From: Lysinibacillus fusiformis
GTDB lineage: Bacteria > Bacillota > Bacilli > Bacillales_A > Planococcaceae
Assembly (NCBI RefSeq): GCF_002845985.1
Contig: NZ_PDFK01000001.1
Span: 434,001 to 498,000 of the forward strand
Reading direction: 5' to 3'
Length of the DNA stretch: 64,000 nt
Part shown: positions 39,496-48,460 of the stretch, piece after piece
Numbering within the stretch: position 1 is the first letter of the stretch
How the letters are laid out: every line of letters begins with the position of its first letter
Notes under the pieces: generated by a model
Told to the model about the DNA's origin: nothing
Databases searched by the model: none
The model's input: the letters and a program-made list of their open reading frames with translations, nothing else
Made by a program: the position numbers and the translations under genes

Positions 39496-40493
39496 GATAG
39501 TGCAATCACATCTTCTTTTGCGACATAACAGTTATAGGGTTTGCCCATTTCAATCGAATAGCCTTGTTGATGTAGTTGTTCCATTGTAAACACCGTTTCA
39601 CCATCAAATGTAGTACGAATAATATTGCCACTCATTAATGATTGTTTAGCGATTCCTACTAGACACATATCTCCTTCTCGTTGATTGAGATGCAGTGCTT
39701 CTGGTCGAATGGCAAATTTAGAGGCTTGCTCGACTAAAGATTCTCCAAGCATGTTTTCTAAAGTCTCGCGTGTAAAGACATTATAATGCCCAATAAAGTT
39801 TGCAATAAATTCATTATTCGGTCTTGTATAAATCTCTGTTGGTGTACCGTTTTGAGCAATGCTCCCATTATTCATGACAAATATTCTGTCTGAAACGGCC
39901 ATAGCCTCTTCCTGATCGTGCGTTACCAAAATCATTGTCATATTGAGCTTACGTTGAATAGCTCGTAAATCTGCTTGTAGCTTCTTGCGAATTTGAGCAT
40001 CGAGTGCACTAAGGGGTTCATCTAATAGCAGCACTTTAGGACGGACGATTAACGCACGTGCCAGAGCAACACGCTGCTGTTGCCCCCCCGATAATTCGTT
40101 TGGGTAAGCATTGGCTTTCTCACTTAGATGAACGAGGGCTAGCATTTCTTGAACACGCTGCTCGATGTCTGCCGCATTGACTTTTTGCATGCGCAAACCA
40201 AAGGCAACATTTTCTTGCACAGTCATATTAGGAAAGAGTGCATAGGATTGAAAGACCATGCCCACTTGACGATCCTTTGGCTGTACGCCACTCATATCTT
40301 TTCCTTCAATTGTAATTTTACCAGACGATGCATCTGTTAAGCCTGCCACAATGCGCAAAATGGTGCTCTTGCCACAGCCGCTAGGACCTAACAATGTAAT
40401 AAATTCACCCTTTTGGATATTCATCTGAATATTGCTTAAAACCGTTGCTTGTCCATATTTTTTATGAAGCCCTTCAATAATAAGATAACTCAT
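39492..40493 (-). CDS. ABC importer ATP-binding protein (PotA/PhnT/FbpC-like)
   Basis: A 333-residue ATPase. Walker A is GPSGCGKST (about 36-44), the signature is LSGGQQQRVALARAL, and Walker B is VLLLDEPLSALD. A C-terminal TOBE-type extension (about 235-333) is present. The type serves importers for polyamines, ferric iron, phosphonates or sulfate. Four-base overlaps with both neighbours (ATGA type) indicate coupled translation with the permeases. Confidence 0.88.
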   Translation of the reverse strand: MSYLIIEGLHKKYGQATVLSNIQMNIQKGEFITLLGPSGCGKSTILRIVAGLTDASSGKITIEGKDMSGVQPKDRQVGMVFQSYALFPNMTVQENVAFGLRMQKVNAADIEQRVQEMLALVHLSEKANAYPNELSGGQQQRVALARALIVRPKVLLLDEPLSALDAQIRKKLQADLRAIQRKLNMTMILVTHDQEEAMAVSDRIFVMNNGSIAQNGTPTEIYTRPNNEFIANFIGHYNVFTRETLENMLGESLVEQASKFAIRPEALHLNQREGDMCLVGIAKQSLMSGNIIRTTFDGETVFTMEQLHQQGYSIEMGKPYNCYVAKEDVIALS

Positions 40494-41275
40494 AGATTTG
40501 TAGCACCTTTCGATCGTTTTGTTACAATGGCAATGACAAATGTTAATAGACCCATTAGCACGATATAGATAAAAACAACTGCACTTGCAATATGTCCACT
40601 TGTGCTAAGCTTTTTCATTAAGTAAATTTGAACTGTTTCAAAGCGAGAACCAACCACAAGGTTAATCAAAACAAATTCACCAAATAAGACGGAGAATGAT
40701 AACAAAGCACCTGCAAATAAGCCTGGATAAACGGTAGGCAGTAGAATTTTTGTGAAAGCCTGCCTTTTTGATGCACCAAGCAATTGGGCCCCATCAAGTA
40801 GCTGCCTTGCATCTATATTTCTTAAACTATTTCTTGTTCCTTGATAGATATAAGGAAGAATCCCCACCACATAGGCTCCTAGAACAACGAATATCATTGG
40901 TATACCTATTTGGCTATACACTCGAATGAGCCCTACAGCTAAAATGATTCCAGGGAAAGAATAGACCATGACCACTGCTATCTGTATCCATTTTTCGTAT
41001 GTAGGAAAATACAAAACAATAACGAAAATGGCTGGCACAATGACAAGGAGTGCAATACTAACCGCACCACTTGCTAATAACACAGAACGGCCAAATGCCT
41101 GGATAAAATCGGTATCCTGAAACAATGTGGCAAGCCATTTTAATGTAAGTCCTTCTGGTAATATTGTTTTATTCCATTTCGATGCAAATGCATAAAGCGT
41201 CGTTGCCAATACTGGCAATAGTAAATACCCCACTAACAAGAGGAAAAAGAAATCAGCCAAGCCTCGCTTTTTCAT
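40490..41275 (-). CDS. ABC importer permease, second subunit
   Basis: A 261-residue inner-membrane permease with six helices. The EAA-type loop is seen as LDGAQLLGASKRQAFTKILLP. It resembles PotC/PhnV-type subunits. It forms a channel with the permease encoded immediately upstream, which it overlaps by 4 bases. Confidence 0.87.
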   Translation of the reverse strand: MKKRGLADFFFLLLVGYLLLPVLATTLYAFASKWNKTILPEGLTLKWLATLFQDTDFIQAFGRSVLLASGAVSIALLVIVPAIFVIVLYFPTYEKWIQIAVVMVYSFPGIILAVGLIRVYSQIGIPMIFVVLGAYVVGILPYIYQGTRNSLRNIDARQLLDGAQLLGASKRQAFTKILLPTVYPGLFAGALLSFSVLFGEFVLINLVVGSRFETVQIYLMKKLSTSGHIASAVVFIYIVLMGLLTFVIAIVTKRSKGATNL

Positions 41276-42117
41276 TTTACTTTCCTCCTTGTTTTAGAGA
41301 TACTCCACTCACTAATTAGCATGGCTGTCACCATTGTCACTGCTAATATAACAGCAATGGCACTAGCTAGCTCTGGCTGAGCAAAGATATCACCTTTTAT
41401 TAAGGAACCTATACGAATGGCCACTAAATTATAATTACTGCTTGTTAGAGCATAGGCAGAGGCATACGCTCCCATTGCATTAGCAAATAACACACTAAAC
41501 GTTCCTACAATCCCAGGTAACATAACTGGTAAACCAATCTTCAGCCAAAATTGCCAACTAGACGCTCCTAATAAAGCTGCTGCCTCCTTCCACTGTTGCT
41601 GAATCCCATCATAAATGGGATATAACAACATTAGCGATAATGGCAGCTGGAAGTAAATATAAATAAGTAATAAACCGCCCCAGCTATAAAGAGAAAAGGA
41701 TGTCAAAGCATCAATGTCCCATTTTTCAAATAACAATGTAAATAGACCACTATTACCAAGTAAAACGATAAAAGCAAATGCTAACGGAATACCTGAAAAA
41801 TTGGATGTTAAGTTCGTTAGTATTAAAATTTTCTCCCGTACTGGCTCAGTCAACTTCATCATGGCATAAACAGCGAACAATGTGACTACTAATGCAATAA
41901 CAGCCGATACAACAGACAATGTAATACTATTTTTAAAGCCTTGCAATATATAGTCGTTCGTAAAAATGGACTCGTATTGCGTTAATGTAAAGCCCTCACT
42001 AATTTGAAAGCTCGTAATAAGCATATACAGTAAAGGCACTAGGAAAAATAATAAGAGTAGTACAAGAAAAGGCGAAAGCCAGGCAATGGACTGCCGCTTC
42101 GATATCAACACAACCAC
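41272..42117 (-). CDS. ABC importer permease, first subunit
   Basis: A 281-residue permease with six helices and an EAA-type loop (WKEAAALLGASSWQFWLKIGLP). It resembles PotB/PhnU-type subunits. The frame begins with a GTG at 42117; GTG and TTG codons follow within four residues and no ribosome site settles the choice. A 72-base gap separates it from the phosphodiesterase gene upstream. Confidence 0.86.
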   Translation of the reverse strand: MVVLISKRQSIAWLSPFLVLLLLFFLVPLLYMLITSFQISEGFTLTQYESIFTNDYILQGFKNSITLSVVSAVIALVVTLFAVYAMMKLTEPVREKILILTNLTSNFSGIPLAFAFIVLLGNSGLFTLLFEKWDIDALTSFSLYSWGGLLLIYIYFQLPLSLMLLYPIYDGIQQQWKEAAALLGASSWQFWLKIGLPVMLPGIVGTFSVLFANAMGAYASAYALTSSNYNLVAIRIGSLIKGDIFAQPELASAIAVILAVTMVTAMLISEWSISKTRRKVK

Positions 42118-42189
42118 TTCTTTCTATAATTACTTGCGGCTCAAGAAGGATAGTAGTCGCTCCAACCTAAAAGGAGCGATTATTCTTAG

Positions 42190-43026
42190 CTATACCTCTT
42201 TTGCTGTATACACACCTTCTAGCAAAAGGGGCACCATATCATCCGCAGGCTCCATATTTAATAAATGACAACACAGTGGTGCAATTTGTAATTGCGAAAT
42301 AATCCCTTCTTTTATACCAGCCTTGACGGAATCCGAAATGACAAACAGTGGGACATGACGATCCTCATGCGTTGTTCCACCATGATTACCATCACTTGTC
42401 ATACCATGGTCAGCCGTCACAATTACCTCATAGCCCTGTGCCATACACTTTGGAATAAATAATGAGAGCAGGGCATCCATCGCTAACACACGATTGCGGT
42501 ATTGTGCAGAATCCGCCGTAAATTTGTGACCATCATCATCAACATTCATAGGATGAATATAAAGGAAATCAGGCTGCTTTTGATCCATTAACCAAGCTGC
42601 ATCAGCAAATACATGACTATCTGGATAATGATCCTCAAAATAGAACAAGCCATTGTCAATCGGTAATTGCGTATCAAGCTGTAGCCTGTCCTCCATATAG
42701 TTAAATGGTGCTCTATTATAAAGCTCACTCACCCAATAATAGGCGGAGGCTGCCGTGGACAAACCATGCTCCTTCGCGACATGAAAGACACTTTTCTGAG
42801 TCGATAAGCGTACCGTCATATTGCTAGTAACGCCATGAACAATAGGGGGTGTCCCCGTTAAAATCGTCTCATATAATGGCCTTGATAATGATGGCACCTC
42901 TGCGCAAATCTTATAGCGAGCAGCCACCTGACGCTCCACTAAATGGTGCAAGAATCCCATATGTGTACAGGCTGTATCAAAGCGCAATGCATCGATGACA
43001 ATAAGAACCACTTTGTTATTTTGCAT
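42190..43026 (-). CDS. Alkaline-phosphatase-superfamily enzyme (nucleotide pyrophosphatase/phosphodiesterase type)
   Basis: A 278-residue protein with the metal-site pattern of the NPP branch: VIDALRFD (first Asp), a nucleophile candidate in PSLSRP, DDDGH, and TADHGMT with a distal His in THEDRHVP. No signal peptide is seen, so it should act in the cytoplasm on an imported compound. It could be a phosphodiesterase, phosphonate hydrolase or phosphomonoesterase. It overlaps the binding-protein gene by 11 bases and is part of the same operon. Confidence 0.82.
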   Translation of the reverse strand: MQNNKVVLIVIDALRFDTACTHMGFLHHLVERQVAARYKICAEVPSLSRPLYETILTGTPPIVHGVTSNMTVRLSTQKSVFHVAKEHGLSTAASAYYWVSELYNRAPFNYMEDRLQLDTQLPIDNGLFYFEDHYPDSHVFADAAWLMDQKQPDFLYIHPMNVDDDGHKFTADSAQYRNRVLAMDALLSLFIPKCMAQGYEVIVTADHGMTSDGNHGGTTHEDRHVPLFVISDSVKAGIKEGIISQLQIAPLCCHLLNMEPADDMVPLLLEGVYTAKEV

Positions 43027-44104
43027 GGATTAACACCTGCTCTTGATAGAGTTGAGGGATTTGCTTTGTTGTTTCTTCCCATTTCTTTTGATCTTTTACT
43101 GGCTGTGCATTCGTATACATATCTGCTGGTAATAATAAATCCTTTACATCTTGTGGAAGTTCTACGTTGTCTCGAATCGGACGCGCATAGCCTTTTGCTA
43201 AATTTTCTTGACCAGCGTCAGATAGAATGTATTCACGTGCTAGCATGGCAGCATGAGGGTTTTTGGCATATTTATTAATAATTGTTGCATAACCAGAAGT
43301 AACAGATCCTTCCTTTGGTATCACTACATCGAAGCGCTCCTCATCGATTTGGTGACGATAGCCTAATGCATTAAAATCCCATAAAATCGCTACATCAATT
43401 TCACCTTTTTCTAAGTTCGCTACTGATGGATCCCCCTGTAAACGACCTTGTTTCGCTAATTCAGCAAAGAAATCAACGCCTGGCTGGATGTTTGATTCAT
43501 CTCCACCAAAGGCCATAGCTGCTGCTAAAATAGCAAACTGCGCTTGGTTAGCTGTTAATGCATCTCCAATACTGACTGTATAATCCCCATTTTTCAGATC
43601 CTCCCATGAGGTCGGGGCATTCTTTACATTATTTGTATCTGTTAAAAATGAAATTGTTCCAGTATAGCCAACAATCCAGTTTCCTTCATCGTCTTTTGCC
43701 CAATCCGGTATTTCATCCCAGTAGGAAGTTTTATATGGTAATGTTAAGCCCTTGTCCTTAGCGATTGGTCCAAAGGCAATTCCAACATCCCCAATATCGG
43801 CTGTCGCATCATCTTTCTCTGCTTCAAACTTCGCTAACTCCTCAGCACTCGACATATCCGTATCCTTGTGTTTGATGCTATATTCGGTTCCTAGCTCTTC
43901 CCAAGTTTCCACCCAGTTCGCCCATGTATCTGGCATACCAACAGAGTTAACAGTGCCCTCTTCCTTTGCTTTTTCTGTAATTTCTTCAAGCGATAAATCC
44001 TTGTTTACCTCATTTGCACTAGATGAACTGTCAGAACATGCTGCCAACATGGAAATGGCTAATGCACCGATTAGACCTTTTTTCCACAATTTTTGAATTG
44101 CCAT
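43016..44104 (-). CDS. Solute-binding lipoprotein of the ABC importer
   Basis: A 362-residue extracellular binding protein. The signal peptide ends with lipobox SMLAAC (Cys23), followed by a Ser-rich linker. The mature part is an iron/phosphonate-type (family 1) fold with features such as NNVKNAPTSWEDLKNGDYTVSIGD and EKGEIDVAILWDFNAL. It starts the seven-gene operon with a GGAGGG site. The closest transporter types import phosphonates, ferric ion or polyamines. The phosphoesterase genes nearby favour a phosphorus-containing solute, but that is inference. Confidence 0.85.
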   Translation of the reverse strand: MAIQKLWKKGLIGALAISMLAACSDSSSSANEVNKDLSLEEITEKAKEEGTVNSVGMPDTWANWVETWEELGTEYSIKHKDTDMSSAEELAKFEAEKDDATADIGDVGIAFGPIAKDKGLTLPYKTSYWDEIPDWAKDDEGNWIVGYTGTISFLTDTNNVKNAPTSWEDLKNGDYTVSIGDALTANQAQFAILAAAMAFGGDESNIQPGVDFFAELAKQGRLQGDPSVANLEKGEIDVAILWDFNALGYRHQIDEERFDVVIPKEGSVTSGYATIINKYAKNPHAAMLAREYILSDAGQENLAKGYARPIRDNVELPQDVKDLLLPADMYTNAQPVKDQKKWEETTKQIPQLYQEQVLIHAK

Positions 44105-44140
44105 GTGTTGGACCCTCCATTTGTTTTGGTTTATTTTTAT

Positions 44141-44180
44141 TTGCTTACAACCCTAATGGTATAAAACAAACATTAAGCAA
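44141..44180. promoter_or_regulatory. Inverted repeat upstream of the importer operon, candidate DeoR operator
   Basis: TTGCTTA (44141-44147) and TAAGCAA (44174-44180) are perfect 7-bp arms 26 bases apart in the presumed promoter region. Confidence 0.4.
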
Positions 44181-44304
44181 GTATGGAGGTCTTAAAAATA
44201 TTTAGTAAAAATTATTGAGAAATTATAAATATCTATGAAAATACTTAATAAGTGAAGGAACATTGTAAAGCTGAATGGAGGAGATGAAGAAGAAATCTAG
44301 TTTT

Positions 44305-44340
44305 GTATGTGTACGTTGGCTTTACCAGACGTACACATAC
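44305..44340. repeat. Perfect 12-bp inverted repeat after the small unknown gene
   Basis: GTATGTGTACGT (44305-44316) pairs with ACGTACACATAC (44329-44340) across a 12-base loop. It lies 5 bases past the stop codon at 44346 but has no T-run in either direction. Confidence 0.5.
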
Positions 44341-44345
44341 CTAGA

Positions 44346-44723
44346 TTATTTGGGGAGACCTAAAAAATCTGCATATGTATGCGGCTCATTTTCCTTTAGA
44401 ATTGTTAAAAATGTAAACGCCAGTTGCACAACTGACCACCATCTCATATTGTAGGACATCTCAAAACGAGAAGGTTCTAACGTAAAGACATCTTGAAAAA
44501 TCGTGAGCGGCTCGATTTGCTCATCTTTTAAAATAGATAGAAAGCCCAGAAACAACGTATGATCCTTCACTTCAATCAGTTTGTCATCTACAAGAGCATC
44601 AATATTTTCAGGTTGCTGAAAATTACACTGTGTAGCTACATAACGCTCTAAATCCTGAGCACGCTTTCGATCTTCACGTTCCTTTTTCTTTGCAATAAAA
44701 TCAATGACGTTATTCACGTGCAT
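44346..44723 (-). CDS. Unrecognised small soluble protein
   Basis: A 125-residue protein with a charged N-terminal helix (IAKKKEREDRKRAQDLERYVA) and a more hydrophobic C-terminal half. No signal peptide, membrane segment, Cys cluster or familiar motif is seen. It is a single gene between the importer operon promoter and a repeat-rich spacer. Codon use looks like its neighbours and the frame is clean, so it is probably real, but no function can be given. Confidence 0.65.
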   Translation of the reverse strand: MHVNNVIDFIAKKKEREDRKRAQDLERYVATQCNFQQPENIDALVDDKLIEVKDHTLFLGFLSILKDEQIEPLTIFQDVFTLEPSRFEMSYNMRWWSVVQLAFTFLTILKENEPHTYADFLGLPK

Positions 44724-44812
44724 CGCCTCTTTTTTTCTTTTATTGTAGCATTTTTTAAAAGAACATTGCCCGCACCGCCCCCTACAATTTTTACATGAAA
44801 CCTTTAATTGTG

Positions 44813-44900
44813 CTTTTACTCACGATTGTACATTGAATACTCGTGATTGCAGTGTCTTTACTCACAGTAGCAGTACTTTTACTCGCGATTGATCGCTAAC
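44813..44900. repeat. Four-unit degenerate tandem repeat, TTTACTCGCGATTG type
   Basis: Units of about 20-22 bases read TTTTACTCACGATTG, AATACTCGTGATTGC, TTTACTCACAGTAGC and TTTTACTCGCGATTG. Two more units occur at 49241-49280, on the other side of the five-gene ABC/two-component module. Confidence 0.65.
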
Positions 44901-44905
44901 AATAA

Positions 44906-44947
44906 AAAAAGACATCTTAAAAAAAGACATCTTATAATTAAGACGTC
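44906..44947 (-). terminator. Terminator of the LanFEG/two-component operon
   Basis: The stem GACGTCTTA / TAAGATGTC (one mismatch; 44926-44934 with 44939-44947) runs into seven T on the minus strand and overlaps the kinase stop codon. The unit AAAAAAAGACATCTTA is then repeated once. Confidence 0.7.
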
Positions 44948-46311
44948 GCAATAGTGATTATCACTTTTCCTCCTCCCGTTATTGAATCATTAGCCAACGT
45001 TAGTGTTCCACCATGTTTTTGAATGATGGACTCGGCAATATAAAGCCCCATGCCATGATGGTCTGCTGCATTTCTACTTGGATCTCCCCGATAAAATTGC
45101 TTTGTGGCTCTCTTTAAATCTTGCGATGAAAAACCAGCCCCACTATCCATCACAGTAAAATGAATAATATCGGCCTCTCCCTGAACAAATAAAGTGACTT
45201 TGCTATTATGTGGCGTGTGCTCTATAGCATTAACGATCAAATTTAATAAAGCCCGATAAAAAAGCTCCTCCTCTATCATAAAGGCATCAGGCAGTTTATT
45301 CTTTTCTACACTAACTTCAAGGTTTTTTTCTAAAGCAAGCGCCTTCATTTGCTGTTCTAGCTGTTGTATAAATGAAGCCAGCTCTACAGTTGTTTTTACA
45401 CCACCAACACTTTGCTCCATATTGGATATATCCATTAATTGCTTTGTGAATTTTTCAATTTCTAGCGTATTTTTTAATATATAAGTGTTGTATTCTTTTT
45501 GTACTTCATCTTGAACAGTATCCAATAAAAGTTCCGCATTACCTCTAATAATTGTAAGAGGTGTTTTCAAATCATGAGCAAGTGCAGAAATTTGTTCTCT
45601 GCGTGCTCTCTCTGCCTGCCATTGTTGTGTCAATGAAGTATTTAATGCCTCCTTCATCTGCTCAAAGGAGAGTGCAATATCATCAATTTCTCGAATCCCA
45701 GATGGTTTTATATGAAAATCTAAATTTTGATGTTGGATTTTTTCAATGGCTTCTTGTAGGCCCAACATTTTTCGTTTAAGTCTTCTGCCGAAATGCACAG
45801 CAAGTACCGTTGCCTGTACGATAACGCCTATAATAAACAATAGTAAAGCCGTTAATTGGGGATTAGGTAAATATTTTCTCATAACAGGTGAGCGATACTC
45901 AGGGGCTAAACCATAGCGTAAAATACACACTTCCTGTTCTCGCTCAACAAATGCATAAAATCGAACATTACTTTTCGTCTCTCCCTTTTCCTTTAAACGC
46001 CATGCATGGGAAGCCTCTTTTTCTGTTAAAGTACCAGAAAGAAATTCCCCCTTATTAGAAATCACTGCGTAGTCTACAAGATCAGGAATCATATCATCTG
46101 TGACCTCACTGCTTGTAGCAATACGGTCTTTCGCTAAAGTGATTTGTGTTTCAGCATAATTGGCTGGCAAAATAATAGTAGCTGAAAAAGCAAACATGAA
46201 TAAACCGATTAATAGTGCCCCTAATAAAATGATACTTAAGCAAAGAAAGAATAAATATCTCAGGAAAAATGTATGAAGGTGTGTTCCTTTCCTCGGTTTT
46301 ATCATCTCCAT
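44938..46311 (-). CDS. Sensor histidine kinase
   Basis: A 457-residue membrane kinase. Two membrane helices (about 15-48 and 152-172) enclose an extracytoplasmic sensor of about 100 residues. A HAMP-like linker, a dimerisation helix with the phospho-accepting His (ISALAHDLKTPL, His246) and a HATPase domain (NLIVNAIEHTP, DSGAGF, GMGLYIAESII) follow. It overlaps the response regulator by 10 bases. With the LanFEG-type genes upstream it probably senses a cell-envelope-active peptide. Confidence 0.88.
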   Translation of the reverse strand: MEMIKPRKGTHLHTFFLRYLFFLCLSIILLGALLIGLFMFAFSATIILPANYAETQITLAKDRIATSSEVTDDMIPDLVDYAVISNKGEFLSGTLTEKEASHAWRLKEKGETKSNVRFYAFVEREQEVCILRYGLAPEYRSPVMRKYLPNPQLTALLLFIIGVIVQATVLAVHFGRRLKRKMLGLQEAIEKIQHQNLDFHIKPSGIREIDDIALSFEQMKEALNTSLTQQWQAERARREQISALAHDLKTPLTIIRGNAELLLDTVQDEVQKEYNTYILKNTLEIEKFTKQLMDISNMEQSVGGVKTTVELASFIQQLEQQMKALALEKNLEVSVEKNKLPDAFMIEEELFYRALLNLIVNAIEHTPHNSKVTLFVQGEADIIHFTVMDSGAGFSSQDLKRATKQFYRGDPSRNAADHHGMGLYIAESIIQKHGGTLTLANDSITGGGKVIITIATS

Positions 46312-46961
46312 TTATAGCCGATCCCCCAAACCGTATCAATGACATCTATGTCAAACGCATGTAGCTTTGACCGAATATTTTTGACATGTTCTGTTATCGC
46401 TGTACTGTCACTTTTGCCATCAAATCCAAAAATTGATTCGTATATCTGTTCTTTTGAGAAAACTTGCCCACGATGCCGTGCTAAAAATTCACATATTTCA
46501 TACTCACTTTTAGTTAGCAGAACGCGCTCATTCTGAACAAACAGTTCTTTACCAGAAAGATTAAAATGAACTTTATCACTATAAAGGATGTTCCGCTTCT
46601 CTCTGCTTTCCCGTCGGATATGCGCATTCACCCTTGCCCGTAGCTCTCCAATGCCAAATGGTTTAATCAAATAATCATCTGCACCTAAGCCTAAACCATA
46701 CATCACATCTTCTTCTAAGGATTTAGCTGTAAGAAAAAGAATCGGACAATCTACAGCATGCCGAATTTGCCCACATAATGTAAAGCCATCCATAATAGGC
46801 ATCATCACATCAAGCAAAATTAAATCAAAGGAACCTAAATCCATCTTTCCTACTTCTGTCGGTTTGGACACAATGGTTACTAAGTGATTATCTTTATAAA
46901 GTGCATTTTTTATCAACATTAAAATATCTACTTCATCATCCACTACTAATATATTTGCCAT
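46302..46961 (-). CDS. Response regulator, OmpR/PhoB family
   Basis: A 219-residue regulator. The receiver domain has the acidic pair DD (8-9), phospho-acceptor Asp51 (LILLDVMMP) and Lys near 101 (DDYLIKPFG). The C-terminal winged-helix DNA-binding domain (about 125-219) ends in VDTVWGIGYKWR. It starts 10 bases after the permease gene and probably activates the ABC genes of the same operon. Confidence 0.9.
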   Translation of the reverse strand: MANILVVDDEVDILMLIKNALYKDNHLVTIVSKPTEVGKMDLGSFDLILLDVMMPIMDGFTLCGQIRHAVDCPILFLTAKSLEEDVMYGLGLGADDYLIKPFGIGELRARVNAHIRRESREKRNILYSDKVHFNLSGKELFVQNERVLLTKSEYEICEFLARHRGQVFSKEQIYESIFGFDGKSDSTAITEHVKNIRSKLHAFDIDVIDTVWGIGYKWR

Positions 46962-46971
46962 AATTCACCCT

Positions 46972-47727
46972 CTAATTTTCAGATGCTCTACCTTCCCATC
47001 TCCAAAACCATAAACAAGACAGCGCAAAAGTCAATAGGATACCCCCTAAGCACGCCATTATGCCAGTTTGAATACTTGTTTTGAGCAATGTTAAATCGGT
47101 TCCCATCGATGTTAAAATCCATAATGAAACAAAATGACCGCTCCATCCATAAGGTAAAAAGGGCCAAATACGATCCCCTAAGCCTGTAAGCAATAGGGCG
47201 ACCAACAGCGCTTCTACAATACTTAAACCAATCGAAGCGCCTTTACCAAATTGGAGGCTTACAAATAAATGTAACATATAGAAAATCACATGACTGCCGA
47301 ATAGAATACAAGCAGCCATACTATAAAATGAATAGCTCAAATCTACTTCATGTAATAATTCTCTAATGCCAAAACTAAAAATAGTTATAGATAGAAAGAT
47401 GGCTCCAAAGCTAAACAATAATAATAAGATGAGCTTGCTCATGTATGCCTTTATTTTTATGTTTGTTGTAGCTAGCATGCCTTGGAAACGACCAGCGTTT
47501 GCTTCTTGCTCAGATGCCATAGCACATACTAATCCTATAATAATCGGTAGCCCACAAGCTAACCCCTGAAAATAGGCAGTTACTTTTCCTTGAAAATCCC
47601 ATGGCGAATAGGAGTAGTAGGCTAGAAATAGCCCAGAAATAGCAAGGGGGACAAGTATATGTGTCAGCAAAAAAGGTGTTCGTTTTGTTTTAAGGCATTC
47701 CACTCTCAATAATCGTAACATGTCCAT
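46972..47727 (-). CDS. Lantibiotic-protection ABC permease (MutG/EpiG-like)
   Basis: A 251-residue membrane protein with six helices that fits the ABC-2 type, lantibiotic-immunity G subunit. Motifs such as VECLKTKRTPFLL at the N-terminus and MASEQEANAGRFQGMLA after the second helix are typical. It should work with the E subunit and ATPase encoded upstream to expel lantibiotics or bacitracin-like peptides from the membrane. Only 3 bases separate the two permease genes. Confidence 0.8.
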   Translation of the reverse strand: MDMLRLLRVECLKTKRTPFLLTHILVPLAISGLFLAYYSYSPWDFQGKVTAYFQGLACGLPIIIGLVCAMASEQEANAGRFQGMLATTNIKIKAYMSKLILLLLFSFGAIFLSITIFSFGIRELLHEVDLSYSFYSMAACILFGSHVIFYMLHLFVSLQFGKGASIGLSIVEALLVALLLTGLGDRIWPFLPYGWSGHFVSLWILTSMGTDLTLLKTSIQTGIMACLGGILLTFALSCLWFWRWEGRASEN

Positions 47728-47730
47728 CCG

Positions 47731-48459
47731 CTAGTTCGCCTCCCTTTTTTGGAACCACTTCGCAGTTAGAAAGCTAATCATCATAAACCAAACTAGTGCT
47801 ATCAGTAAGCCCGGAAGTATAACGCCTTTATCCAATAAAGGACTACCTTGTGGTACTGGTAGACCGTTTGGTAATATGCCAAGTGTAGAACATAATAAAC
47901 GTGCACCAATTGCAAATGGATAGTAATACCATAGTTCCCCATCCGCAAAGGCAACAATCCCTAAGATATTGGCTACTACATTGAGTAAGATAGTCAAATA
48001 GGTGCCTAATTTAGCTGCTAGGAAAAGACATAAAGGTATTTGCCACAAAAACGTCAAGAAAATAACAAAAGTACTTAGTAAACTGCTCGCTATTGGTAAA
48101 CTATAACCGAATAGCCTGCCCCCAGCCGTGATTCCCCCAAAGAAAATAATCGTAATCAAAAGAAGCCATATGCTTAATGATACTATTTTTCCTAGCCAAA
48201 TCTTTTTAAGATCCAGTGGTAAAGCAAGAATACTATGGTATTTTATTTTTTTATCCTTTTCGACCACTAAGGCACAGCAAATCGTCAGTGCACCTGGCAG
48301 CAGCAAAGTATACCACCAGTTATAAGCACCTATTTGAAAATACACGCCACCCATCAGCACGGCACTTATCAGTAAGGTCACAAGGGGCGTAAGCCAAAGT
48401 AGTTTGGCAATAAATGTTCGTTTCCATTTTAATTTTTCCGCTTTCATTATGGCTATCAT
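47731..48459 (-). CDS. Lantibiotic-protection ABC permease (MutE/EpiE-like)
   Basis: A 242-residue membrane protein with six helices resembling the E subunit of LanFEG exporters (N-terminal MKAEKLKWKRTFIAKLLWLTPLV region). It starts one base after the ATPase stop and lies directly before the G subunit. The paired permeases are related but distinct, as usual for this exporter type. Confidence 0.8.
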   Translation of the reverse strand: MIAIMKAEKLKWKRTFIAKLLWLTPLVTLLISAVLMGGVYFQIGAYNWWYTLLLPGALTICCALVVEKDKKIKYHSILALPLDLKKIWLGKIVSLSIWLLLITIIFFGGITAGGRLFGYSLPIASSLLSTFVIFLTFLWQIPLCLFLAAKLGTYLTILLNVVANILGIVAFADGELWYYYPFAIGARLLCSTLGILPNGLPVPQGSPLLDKGVILPGLLIALVWFMMISFLTAKWFQKREAN

Positions 48460-48460
48460 G

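Noticed and set aside
44813-44900. CRISPR array
   Set aside because: Units are degenerate, directly abutting and have no unique spacers or cas genes.
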